Origin: Psilocybe azurescens
Lineage: Eukaryota; Basidiomycota; Agaricomycetes; Agaricales; Agrocybaceae
Assembly: GCA_023853785.1 (NCBI GenBank)
Contig: JAJIRX010000510.1
Coordinates: forward strand, 62,001-126,000
Length of the DNA stretch: 64,000 nucleotides
Direction: 5' to 3'
Both the position numbers and the translations under genes were made by a program. How positions within the stretch are numbered: the stretch's first letter is position 1; the number at the start of each line of letters is the position of its first letter. Shown here piece after piece: positions 1 through 11,470 of this stretch. The notes below the pieces were generated by a model, which saw nothing but the letters and a program-made list of their open reading frames with translations, did not search any database and was not told the DNA's origin.

Positions 1-441
1 GTTGATCTTTGTGCACTTCCATGGTAGGTTGGGCAGTGTCTGCTGCTTCACAGTCTATTGCTGTTGGTAGATTGTTGGAACTGGCTGGCTGTGCTGGTGT
101 GCAAGGGGTGTTATTGTATGTTGCTCAAGTATGTGCCATATTTTATTTGTGCGGTTGAAATTGAATGTGTATAGCAACAGAAAAGAAGATGTGAATGATA
201 CAAGCTGGATACAAGCTAGTTTGGAAGGTTTGCAAGTGGGTGAACGGTGGTGGATGGTGACATGGATGTCTGTGTTAGGTTAGGTTGGTTTGTGTTCATG
301 TTTGGAGGTGACATTTGCGGCACTCCACCCTGGGGCAGCTGCAAATATTTTGGGGAGAAAGGGGTGTATTCCGTGGCCATATACAAAATTTCAAGTCATT
401 CTGTAACCTCTTAACTTCCAATTTTATGATTTTCACTTCAT
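1..441. other. left flank of transposon, no gene seen
   Basis: No convincing coding segment was found here. It precedes the zinc finger of the Plavaka-type transposase and probably belongs to the transposon's 5' part. I could not recognise a terminal inverted repeat that would fix the left end. Confidence 0.4.
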
Positions 442-3400
442 TTGTGCCTGTCTCCAATGCTCAAAGACTTTCCATGTACACATCCCGGCTGTCATCGCAC
501 ATTCAAGCACTTAAACACCAGAACACAACACTACAATGCCCACCACCGTCCTGTATCTCCTGATTCAGAGCCAGATCCAGCTCACCAATTTCACATAAAG
601 TTCCACCCAAAACTTAATGGTGTGTTCATTCATGGAGTCGCTACTATAGCTATTCAAGCTTTGTGTATTAATGAATATTTTCCAGCGCTGCCATGTGATG
701 AGGATGGGAAATTTGTGCCACTTTTACCCAACCACCACCTTCACTTTTGCCAGATGCCCAAGAAAACAATGCTTAGCACCCATTTGAGGACTGTCTCACC
801 TTTGATTGGGCACATTACCACTTCATGGAGCTGCAATCATCAGAGCAAGAGATCAATAAAAGCCTGGACCTCTGGCTTGCCACAAAACTGAAAACAGGAG
901 ACGATACACCACTACCTTGGTCATCAACAGATGACATGTATCAAACAATTGACATGATTCAAGAAGGGGATGCCCCATTCAAGACTATTTATTTCAAGTA
1001 CTCAGGGCCCATCCATGCCAACCCTCCTTCTTGGATGACCCAAACTTATGAATTATGTACAAGGGATTCTTGCGTTCTATTGCATAACCAACTTGCTACT
1101 ACCGACTTTGTCAACAGCATTGATTATAGACCATATCGCCAATTTGACCACAAGGGTGTTCGTTTATGGTCCAATTTAACGTCAGGAGACTGGGCATGGA
1201 AAGAAGCAGTATGCAATTCAGTCTTTGAGCTGAGACGGTTCCCAAAATAATTGATACCACTGTACAGGATACTATTGCAAAGGATAAAAGAACACATGGA
1301 GCCATGCTAGTGCCCATCGCTGCTGGGAGTGATAAGACGACAGTTTCTGTTGCTACTGGACATCAGGAATACCACCCTGTCTATCAGTCACCTGGGAACA
1401 TCTCAAATGTTGCTCAGCGCACTCATGGAAATGCAGTCCTTCCAGTTGCATTTCTATCAATTCCCAAAAGTAAGTCACTGTCACCTTTATTCTACAACAT
1501 TTACTAACAATATTATATATATAAAGCCAATAAACGTCAATAAAAGACTGTTGCATTTCAGCAGTTCACACGATAAATGTATCATGCATGTCTTGCACAA
1601 GTGTTTGCTCCTCTACAGTCAGGAATGTCAGTCCCAGAGATTGTTCAATGCCCTGATGGGCATTTCCAAAAAGCTATCTACAACCTTGGTCCTTACATTG
1701 CTGATTACCCAGAACAAGTGTGGCTAGCAGGGGTTGTCCAAGGATGGTGTCCTAAGTATGTGGTTTGTTTGCACCCAATAACCAGTATCTCTGATTAGTC
1801 CCAGATGTGAGGCAGACCCAAAAGACCTTGATGGCAACTTTGCGCAGACACGACAAAGGAACCATGAGTGGACGGACTTCATTATTAAATCTTTCGATCC
1901 TGGTATAGTTTGGGATAAGTATGGAATCTGGAGTGACATTGTGGTAAGGATATTTTGCTCTTATTGCAACCACATTGAATCTCTGAATCAAAATTTCAGC
2001 CATTTACTCATGATTTCCCATGTGCCAACATACACACTCTTCTCTCACCAGACTTACTCCACCAACTCATTAAAGGCATGTTCAAGGACCATTTGGTAAC
2101 TTGGGTCAATGAATACCTTCACCTGAAATATGGCAAAAGTCAAGCTTATGAAATAATTCATGATATTGATCGATGGTAAGTTACATTATCTATACTGTAC
2201 AATCTCAAGAGCAACCATAGGCTGACTGATTTAATAAGAATATCTGCTGTGCCAATGTATGCTGGCCTTCGACGTTTCAGTGAGGGCAGGGATTTTGAAC
2301 AGTGGACTGGGGATGATTCAAAGGTGTTGATGAAGGTGTGTACAATGTTGAATAATTCATCAATATCATTCTGATACAATATTTCAATAGGTATATGTTG
2401 CCGCTATTGCTGGCCATGTACCACCGAACATGGTGCAATGTCTATCAACATTCATGGAGATCTGCTACATTTTTCAGTGCAATGTGATCACAAGCACAGC
2501 ATTACAAACCGCAGAGATGCTAATCAAGCAATTCCACAATTTATGGAGCATCTTCATCACAGAAGGCGTTCGTCCATCTATTTCCCTACCCTGCTAGCAT
2601 GCTCTTCTTCACTACATTGTTCTGATCCCCCTTTTGGCTCTCCAAATGGTCTATGCTCCTCATTTACTGAGTCAAAGTATATAAAGGTTGTGAAGGAGCC
2701 ATGGAGATGATTGAGCCAGTTCAGGGCCTTGGTTCAGATGCTGCACACTATTATTCGATTAGAGAAGCTTACAGCCATACAACAAACATATTAGTGTGAA
2801 GGTTTACTCACTGGTAGCACATCTGCTCATTTTTCAACCAGTCAAGTCAGTTTGAGAGAAGATGGTGACGACAAGGTGGTATTGAATGATGAGGGTGATG
2901 CAGATCTTCAAGACATGCAAGGGGCTGATGAACACGTAGTGAATGATGCTGGGCCTGAAGGTGGGCCACCTTCACTTTCTTCTATTACACTGGCAGCTAC
3001 CCCAGGTATTTTGAATGTTATTTACCTATAGCCACTATTCTTATGCCAATTTTGACATTTTTCAGCATGGAAATATCCCAAAGACCTTGTCAAGCTGGCA
3101 GAGTACATCAATGAGCCAAGTTTTCCCTCAGCTTTCAAGGCCTTTATCTACTCAATGTGTTACCCAAGTTGTCCAGTTCCTGATGACGTGGACACCCAAG
3201 TTGAGTTCAGTGGGAAGCTCTGTGTCTTCCACTCTGCAATATCTCACTTTTATGCCCCTAGTGATCTGTGTGGACCCTGTGGAATGTACTGCCAATGCAT
3301 ATGATGTACACCATCCTGGTATGGGCATCCTCAGTATGATTCTGTTTTCGTTGTAGAAGATAAGAGCTTGGCTGGAATGGAAGGGATGCTCATTGCGAGA

Positions 3401-4180
3401 ATGCAGCTCCTGTTCTCCTTCACTGATCATGAGAATAATGAGGACAGCAAGGTTCTGCAATGTGCCCTTGTCAATTGGTTTCTCCCTGAATCAAGTTGCC
3501 GTGATGCTGACACTGGTATGTGGACTGTGAAGCCTGAGGAAGTCTGTGGGCATCAGCCAGTCCAGGTAATACCACTGAAGAGCAATGTTAGTGATCATCA
3601 AGGGTTTACCCTCAATGTATAATGCATTTGATTTGATATTTTATTATAAGATGAATGTTTACAAATATACAAATATTTTTACATAATCAGGTGGTCATAT
3701 TATATATCTAATTGGATACACTTCAAGGGTCAGAAATTTATAACTGTAACCATGTTTAATTGTCATATTACAGGCCAGGGGTGTAAAATACCCTTCACAC
3801 TCCGCTAATTTTGCATTTTGAAGGGTATTTTATACCCTGGCTTGTAATATGACAATTAAACATGGTTGCAGTTATAAATTTCTGACCCTTGAAGTGTATC
3901 CAAGTAGATATATAATATGACCACCTGATTAGATAAAAATATTTGTATATTTGTAAACATTCATCTTATAATAAAAATATCAAATCAAATGCATTATACA
4001 TTGAGGGTAAACCCTTGATGATCACTAAAGAGCATCACTAGAGGTGCACATTTACTACCAAAATATGGAGTGGGCTATCTACCTGACTATGTTACTCATA
4101 TTAATGCCCTTGATGTGTTTCAGGCATACTTCGTCAACCCTTACATAGACCACCACTGCCATGAATTCCTGTCATATTAG
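442..4180 (+). mobile_element. degenerate Plavaka-type (CACTA-like) transposon
   Basis: This is the coding part of a basidiomycete Plavaka DNA transposon. A C2H2 zinc finger lies near 466-545 (CTHPGCHRTFKHLNTRTQHY). It is followed by segments typical of the family: an acidic linker, GPIHANPPSWMTQTYEL (about 1000-1055), GVRLWSNLTSGDWAW (about 1155-1200), GSDKTTVSVATG (about 1327-1362), GPYIADYPEQVWLAGVVQGW (about 1690-1750) and a terminal HINALDVFQAYFVNPYIDHH (about 4105-4165) with a TAG stop at 4178-4180. These segments fall in different frames separated by introns and frameshifts, and a 443-bp MITE sits in the last part, so the transposase cannot be made intact. Family knowledge: Plavaka elements move by cut and paste with a DDE-type transposase. 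Element ends were not identified. Confidence 0.85.
3585..4027. repeat. foldback MITE inside the transposase
   Basis: This is a long near-perfect palindrome. The left arm, starting TAGTGATCATCAAGGG at 3589, is the reverse complement of the right arm ending at 4027, and arms of roughly 190-200 bp meet near 3800. There is no coding capacity. The motif AAGAGCA is present directly outside both ends (3578-3584 and 4028-4034). Taking out the element and one copy rejoins the transposase reading frame exactly (PLKS to ITRGAHLLP). This supports a 7-bp target duplication, or 8 bp with one mismatch as in hAT elements, rather than the TA duplication of mariner. Confidence 0.85.
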
Positions 4181-5018
4181 TTACTTTACTTGTGTTTTTC
4201 ATTACATAGTCAGCTTTTTTGGTTGTCTGGATGTTGCTTTTTCAATGTAGATCATAAGGTAAAAAGCAACAAAAAGGGAGAAAGTAATTTGTTAACTTGC
4301 TGATGATGTTTGTGATGGGATTTTGCTATGCATTATGAGATTTATGCAACAAGGTATATGTCACATGCATTGTGACACTCATTACTTGTCTATGAAATGT
4401 GATAAAATGGACTTTTTAGGTCAAGTATTATGCACTAATTTAGAGAAAAGGGTGAGAACTACTGATAAGAGCAGAATTACAGCTACCTGCAAAATAGTAG
4501 ACCACTTTCAAATTTTCATGTATGTGCCTTTGTTTGGTACAAACAGCTCTTTTGATAAAGCACAGCTGACATGATGCAAGCCTTATTTGCTTGTTTCTCA
4601 ATGCCCCACAGTGCTTCTCTCTATTCTTCTAACCTCTACCTGTCCTCATACCATGCAGAGACATTGTAAGAACAAGTTTCTTCTGTTCTTCTGAGATATA
4701 GCAAAAGTTTCCCATGGCAGAAGAGTCAGACAGTATTAGATTGAGATATATGTATATTGAACTATAGACAGACAGACAGTTTAACTATAACAGGTGGAAA
4801 CCCAACCCCACTGTAATGTCATAATACCAAAAAAGCTGTTTGTACCAAACAAAGGCACACATATGAAAATTTGAAACTCGCGAAAATCACCGCTGCCAGC
4901 AGTGATTGTACAGGATAAATGAATGGCGAAGATTAGCAGCTTGGAATAAACCTACTTCTTTCCATGCAACAATATATTATTTACAACGCAACAATCACTT
5001 CTATATCTATGTATTACT
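4181..5018. other. non-coding region with inverted-repeat element
   Basis: No gene is seen between the end of the transposase and the synthetase stop codon. The region holds the inverted-repeat element described separately and A/T-rich sequence, including a (GACA)n-like tract near 4765-4780. Confidence 0.5.
4506..4876. repeat. element bounded by about 47-bp inverted repeats
   Basis: The sequence at 4506-4553 (containing TGCCTTTGTTTGGTACAAAC) recurs in reverse complement at 4830-4876 with only a few mismatches. The interior of about 275 bp has no coding sequence. This layout suits a small non-autonomous DNA transposon. No clear target-site duplication was found outside the repeats. It could also be a terminal relic of the neighbouring Plavaka element. 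Confidence 0.55.
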
Positions 5019-8000
5019 TTACTTCAACTGCGCAAACATATTCCTGCTTGTCTCCAAAGTTGCAATCTCCGCCTCGAGTGTCTTTCGCTATTTTTCAAAA
5101 GAAAGAAAAAGGATAGCGCAACAAAGCAATCAGCACAGAAAAAATAGAAATACGGAAACACGGAAACATTGAATCCAAATAAAAGGGAAAGAAAAAGGAA
5201 AAGGAGCAAGAAAGAAGCAAAACGGCAACACACCTTGTCAGCATTCGCAGCTCGCACATTCGCAGGCACCGTCTCCTCATACTCAGGCTGCGACTCCAAC
5301 TTGACCACCTTCTGGAGGTTCATCTTTGCGAGATCGAGCTTCTTGTCGCATTTCGAGATCTCGTTGTCAAGATCCACAAGTCCCTACAACACAAACACTC
5401 AGACACAGGTGTACTCAAAGATAATCCCAATAGTCGACGACTCACCCGGACGAGGGTATGCACGATAATCGAGGGCGTGACAACCGCGCTGCCACATCCA
5501 GCCGGAATATCGTTGACATCCCTCACGACCTTCGCGCTCTTGCATCCTTTAGAAAGCGCAACAATAGTCGCTACCTGTGGCGCGAACAGCGCCTCCTCTT
5601 CCTCCGTCTGCACCTGGATAAAGACTGCAGGAGAAAGCGGGACGCATTATCAGTGCATGGGGGAGGGGGAAAGGGAAAGAGAAGTACGTACACTGAATAT
5701 CGCTCTGCAGGGTATACGAAGCCGCTAGCGAACGCGCGGTCTTCAGCGTCGAGAACACAAGATCAAACTGCCTATCCGCCTTCTCAAACACCAACGCAGC
5801 GTCCTACAAGGACCCACAACAAATTGTCAGTACGACACGCCTTGCAACACGCCAACACATGCAAAAGACGAAAAAACACCAACGCACAGTGACAGGGAAC
5901 GCAGCCACCATGATCGAGGGCGTAGGATCGTTCGGCATCCTAGGCAGACGTTGCCAAAGCTCCTCGGTGACGAACGGCATGAATGGATGCAACAGCCTCA
6001 GCCCGCTGTCCAAACACGTATACAGCGTCTGCTGCGCAGATTTACGCGTAGCAGCAGGCGCGGACTCGTCCGTCATCGGCTTCATCGCTTCCTGTAAGGA
6101 TAAGACAAGGACAAAGAAATTTATAAGAATAAGAATAAGGAAGAAGGAAAAACGATGGGAGACGCACAATGTACACATCACACAGCTCATACAGCCAAAA
6201 GTTATACACCGCATTCGTAGCGGCCATAAAGTTCCTCTCCGCCAGCTGCGCGTTGATCTCCGTAGCAGCGATGTTCAGCTTGTGCAGGATCCACTTCTCA
6301 ACGAGGCTCTCATTTCCAGTGGGCTATTTACAACAAAAAAAGGCGTCAATACCTCCGGGTATCAAGACAATGGCAAGGAGAAATGGAAACGGACCTTCAA
6401 AGAAGGCTGGGGTACAAACTCTTCGTCAAGCTTCAACATCGCAAACTTGGTCGCGTTGAAGATCTTGTTGCAGAACTTCCTATACCCCTCCACCCTCAAA
6501 ATCTCCAAATTAATATCGCGTCCTATCAAACATCATCCTCAACACGCAAAACACAAAAAAGAAGAAAAAAAGCACACACCTCCCCCGAATACGCACACAA
6601 CGCAAATCTCAACGCATCCGTGCCACACTGCGGAATGCCCTTCGGGAAATCCTTCTTCTGGCCCGCTCGCGCCTTCACAATCTCCCTCTCATCGAGATTG
6701 CCCTCCTCCAACTTCTTATGCAGCTCCTCCAGCTCCAGCCCCTGTATCACATCCAGCGGATCGATCACATTCCCCAGGGACTTGGACATCTTGCGCCCGT
6801 GCGCGTCGCGGATCATGGCGTGGCAGTACACCTCCTTGAAGGGCATGGAGCCCGTGAGGTGGATGCCGAGTATGACCATGCGCGCGACCCAGAAGAAGAG
6901 GATGTCCCATCCCGTTTCGAGCAGGCTCGATGGGTAGAACTGCTGCAGATCCGCAGTCTGCAAACACAAACACAGACACAGACACAAACCATCATCAGCA
7001 CCCATCCAGCCCAGAATTCAAAGAAGCCCACCTTCTGTGGCCACCCCATAATCGAGAACGGCCACAGCCCCGAGCTAAACCACGTATCCAACACATCCTC
7101 ATCCTGCACGAGCTCAAACTTCCTCCCACCGGCCTTCTCCGTGGCCCTCTCCATCGCCTCCTCGCGCGTCCTGCCCACCACCCAGCTCGTGCCGTCGCTC
7201 TGGTCCTGCTGTGTCCCGTCGGCGTTGAGGCCATCGGCGTAGCGCACAAAGTACGCGGGGCAGCGGTGGCCCCACCACAGCTGGCGCGAGATGCACCAGT
7301 CCTGGATGTTCTCGAGCCACCTGTACCAGTCGTTCTCCGACTGCTTGGGGTTGATCGCCAGCTCGCCTGCGCGCGTGCGCTGTGCGAAACAAAAAAAAAA
7401 GTCAGTAGAATGCACCCTGATGACTTTTGCATAATGGCATGACACACCTTGATAGCTTCATCGGCCAGAGGCTGACAGTTCACCCACCATTGCGGCTTGA
7501 GGAGAGGCTCGATGATGTCCCCTGATTTACTGCAGCACACGTCAACTCATCGCCATGACATGACGAAAAAGAGGCGGAACAACGGACCTGCACACAGGGA
7601 TCTGCATCTTATTATCCTTCTCCTCAACAAACAACCCGAGCTCCTTCAACGCCTTGACAACCTCCACCCTCGCATGGAACCTCTTCATCCCCTACAAAAA
7701 CCATCAGTCTCCCATCCACCACCAAAACCAAAAACACGTACCTCAAACCTCCCCGCCTCCTTATTCATCGTCCCATCATCCGCCATCACATTCACAAACT
7801 CCAACCCATGCCTCTTGCCGACCTCGTAATCATTCTGATCATGCGCGGGCGTGATCTTCACCGCGCCCGTCCCGAACGTCATGTCCGCCATGCTGTCCGC
7901 CACGATGGGGATGCGCCGCGACGGGAGGAAGGGGTGCTTTGCGAATTTTCCGTGGAGGTGCTGTTGGGGTTTAGGCGTTGGTTAGTTGGTTGGGAAGAGG

Positions 8001-9393
8001 GGGAAGAGGGAGGGACGCACAGTGTATCGCGGGTCGTCTGGGTGCACGGCGATCGCTGTATCGCCGAGCATGGTCTCTGGACGCGTCGTGGCGATGACGA
8101 TGCGCTCGTCTGCGTATCCGTTAATGAGTACGCCTGTACATTACAAAAGATAACACGCACCAGAACCCTCGATCTCATACGCAAAGCTGGTGAGCACACC
8201 AAACTCGAACTTTTCCTTGGGGTCGTATCCGGGCACGCTAAGCAGCGTGCGACCCTCCAACTCTTTCTGGTCGACCTGAATGACGTGTAAATACAATGCA
8301 AGGATATTTGTGTTTGGATGTACCTCGAGATTGGAGAGGGTGGTGTTCAGCTTGACACACCAGTTGACGAGACGGTTGGCGCGGTATATGATGCCGTCTT
8401 CGTGCAGTTTGCAGAACGTCTCGATGACAGCTTTGCTGAGGTTCTACATCCAAGTCAGTCCAATATTGAGGAACAGAAACAGAAAGGATCAACGCACATC
8501 GTCCATAGTAAAAGCCACCCTGTCCCAGTCGTAACTGCCTCCCAGTCTGTGCAGCTGGTTCGTGATGCGCCCCTGGTAGCTGTAAACGGTCGGCGGAGAG
8601 TATACAGGATATACTGGTAGGCACATACTCATTTTTCCAGTCCATAACAGTGTCCAAAAACTTTTCGCGTCCAAGATCATGCCTGGTCTTGCCCTCTGCC
8701 TTGAATAGGCGTTTTTCGACGACGCTCTGGGTGGAGATACCTGCGTGGTCGAAACCCGGTGCAAAGAGGGTCTTGCGGCCTAGCATACGGTTCCATCGGA
8801 CGAGCCCATCCTGGATGGCGACGGTGAGGGCGTGACCGATGTGCAGACTGCCGGTGACGTTGGGCGGCGGGGACGGGATGACGAAGGTTTCACGATCGTC
8901 GTCCTTGATGTGTTGCTGGCTGGCAAGCTTGTACTCTGGCTTGAAGAAGCCCTGTGCAGCCCACCAGTCGTACCAGGCCGACTCTACTGCGAGGGGATTG
9001 TAGCCAGCAGCCATAGGCTGGGACAAATCTAATAATAACAATCAATCGGATTCGAGTCATATAGCAGTACCAAGAACGCACCTTTTTTCTCTCCCTTTGG
9101 AGTGGTGTTAACAAAGGGCTGCTCTACTTCTTTTTCTTTTTTCTCCTTTTCTGCCTTTGGTTTTGAAGGAGCGGCAGGAGCTTTAGCAGCCTTTGCGGCG
9201 TTCTTTGCCTCTTTCTCTAATCGCTTGGCCTCCTTCTTTGCTGGATTGTAAAATGAATACGCGACGATTGAGTGAGAAACAAGCACGCACCAGCGCTCTT
9301 TGAGTTTGGGTCGCGGACATTGTTGGGATCGATAGCATCAGCCATTCTAGTAAAGTGATATGAGCGGAAAGAAAAGAGTCTGACTCGATGCAT
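5019..9393 (-). CDS. VAS1: valyl-tRNA synthetase, cytosolic and probably mitochondrial
   Basis: This class I aminoacyl-tRNA synthetase charges tRNA-Val. In reading order there is a Lys/Ala-rich N-terminal tail ([20 protein letters not shown]), the HIGH signature in [14 protein letters not shown] (about 8820-8870), the editing-domain motif [20 protein letters not shown] (about 7810-7880), [31 protein letters not shown], the KMSKS loop in [14 protein letters not shown] (about 6765-6805), an anticodon-binding region ([14 protein letters not shown]) and a C-terminal coiled coil ([13 protein letters not shown]). About 18 short introns were inferred, for example 5088-5233 and 5384-5445. The stop is TAA at 5019-5021. 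The product is about 1,060-1,080 residues, close to yeast Vas1. The cytosolic start is the ATG at 9343-9345 (MADAIDPNN). An in-frame upstream ATG at 9391-9393 adds [16 protein letters not shown], a presequence-like stretch rich in Arg and Ser without acidic residues. Confidence 0.95.
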
Positions 9394-9485
9394 ACAGAAA
9401 AGAGAAGAGGACTCGGTAAACTCCGATAGCCAAATGTGGAATCTAATCTGAGGGGAATTAGCCGAAACCACCTTGAACCGCAACG
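9394..9485. promoter_or_regulatory. short divergent intergenic region
   Basis: Only 92 bp separate the upstream start of the valyl-tRNA synthetase (-) from the first ATG of the PTC7-like gene (+). A shared bidirectional promoter with overlapping 5' leaders is the simplest reading. No TATA box was seen. Confidence 0.5.
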
Positions 9486-11470
9486 ATGAGTCGAATGCGC
9501 CAACGCCTGCTCGTTCTGCCCAGAGTCCGCTCCAACTCGCTCTCAACGCTGACCGCACAGACTCCCACATCCACCTCTCGCCCAGTCCTGTCTGCCCCGC
9601 CGCGCCTGCCTAGTGAAGCGCCGAAACAGTCTCAGCACTCCCAGCTCGCTCTGACCCAGCCCACCCCCGGTCTGCAGCCCCCGCTCACGCCCTGCACGCC
9701 ACAGCTCTCACCCAACTTCAGCCCCGTGCCCACCCAGTCCACCTCCTCACGAGCTCCCTCGTCGTCCGACCCCCGAGAGCCCACAAGCGCCAGCGCCTGC
9801 AGTACCAGCTCGATGTCGGCGCATATGGCATCCCCAAGCACCGCTCCCAGGCCCGCGCATTCCACTCTACCAGCGCCTACCCACACACTGCCCTCTCAGT
9901 CCAGGTCGGCGAGGATGCCTACTTTGTCCGCGACAATGCCATGGGTATAGCAGATGGTGTCGGCGGCTGGGCCCGATCCGTACCCCATTCCTCCACCCAC
10001 CCGACCCCAAGCGCCCTCTTCTCCCGCCGCCTCATGCACTTTTGCGCCGCCGAGCTCGAAACACTCGACTCGGAATTGCTCCCTAATCCATCTGCCCGCC
10101 CCCCAACGACCCACTTTTCCTTCCAGCACCACCTCAAACCCCGCTCCTACGTCCACACCCCCCCTCACCCTGACCCATTCGCTTTCTCCGAACTCCAAGA
10201 CTCCCTGCACTCCTCCCTCGAAGAGCTCTCCGAAGGAATCGACATCCTCAATATCCTCGAGCGCGCCTACGACAGCACCGTCAAATCCCACCTCTCCCCT
10301 TCCACCCCCACCCCCACGCCCCTAACAACCGGCTCCTCCACCGCCCTCCTCGCCGTGCTCGACCACCCCCCACCCCCGCCTCAGTGCTCCCCCAGCACCC
10401 GGAAGCCCCGGAGAGGAACTATGCCGCAGGCTCGCTCTATACCCCCGATCTATCGCCTCCCCAATCTGACCCATCAGACGACCCAAGCGCAATGCACTAC
10501 GACGCCGTCATCCGCATCGCGCACCTCGGTGACTGCATGGGCATGCTCATCCGCGAGAACAGCATCGCCTGGCGCAGCGACGAGATGTGGTGGGGTGTAA
10601 GTGTACAAAAGTTCCCTCCAAAAAAGAAAGCTAACATGAAATATCACAGTACAACCACCCCCTGCAACTAGGCCCACCCCACTCCTCCTCTTCTTCAAAT
10701 GACAACACCCCCAACACACCGCTCCCGCTCCCCGTCAAACCACACACATTCACACTCCCCGTGCGTGCAAACGACATCCTCATCCTCGCCTCTGACGGGC
10801 TGAGCGACAACCTCTGGGACGAAGACGTGCTCGACGAGGTCCTCAAGTTCCGCCAGAACGGATCATGGGGATTCGCCTCTTGCTCTTCCTCCTCGTCAAC
10901 CGCCCCCGATTCGCAGCCTACAGGGAAAGAGCCCTCCGAGATCCTGCGCCGCAAAGCCTTCGCAGGCATGCTCTCAGAGGCGCTCTGCTCGCGCGCCAAG
11001 CGCGTGTCTGAGACACGGCCTCCTCACCCCCTTTCCTGCCCCACCACCACGCGGCGGAAACCCTCCCCACGCACACCCCGCCCCCGCGGTTCAGCGTCAT
11101 CCCCGAAGAAGAACCGTTAACTCAAACCTCTTCAACACCGCCAGTGTCCCTAGTCACATCCGAGACCGAAGAATCCGACGACGAGAACGAGGTCCCATTC
11201 GCACGGCGCGCCAAGCTCGCAGGCAAAGTGTTCCGCGGCGGCAAACACGACGGTATGTACCCTGCCCCTGCCTTTGTTTACTTTTCCGTGCCAATTAAAG
11301 AGGAAACTGATCATTTTTTCTTATTCGACAACGTAGATATCTCGGTGATAGTGGCTATCATCTCCCCTTCGCCATCGCCTGCTCCAGCTGCCGCCGCCGC
11401 CACCGCTGCATCTGCGTCTGCACCATCGACATCGACACCCACCAGCACGAATCCCTCCTCTCGGCTATGA
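9486..11470 (+). CDS. PTC7-like PP2C phosphatase, mitochondrial
   Basis: This is a PPM/PP2C Ser/Thr phosphatase of the PTC7 (azurin-like) type. The first ATG opens MSRMRQRLLVLPRVRSNSLS, basic and free of acidic residues as in a mitochondrial presequence. Catalytic motifs follow: VQVGEDAYFVRDNAMGIADG with VGGWA (metal-binding Asp, about 9900-9975), RIAHLGDCMGMLIR (about 10510-10555), LILASDGLSDNLWDEDVLDE (about 10780-10840) and the C-terminal FRGGKHD/DISVIVAIIS, split by an intron at about 11252-11335. Another intron starts at about 10598. A low-complexity Ala/Ser/Pro tail ends at TGA 11468-11470. Three frame changes, each equal to one missing base, occur near 9620-9800, in the C-rich run near 10340-10390 and near 11020-11100. 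No introns explain them. Yeast Ptc7 acts on coenzyme Q biosynthesis; that role here is inference. Confidence 0.82.

Noticed and set aside
3589..4027. TA target duplication typical of Tc1/mariner for the MITE
   Set aside because: Removing the element with a single TA leaves the transposase out of frame with a stop. The AAGAGCA duplication restores it exactly.
5859..7442. Long plus-strand open frames of up to 326 codons
   Set aside because: They are antisense to exons and introns of the valyl-tRNA synthetase and contain no protein-like motifs.
9632..10291. Minus-strand Gly/Val-rich open frames
   Set aside because: They are antisense to the C-rich coding sequence of the PTC7-like phosphatase.
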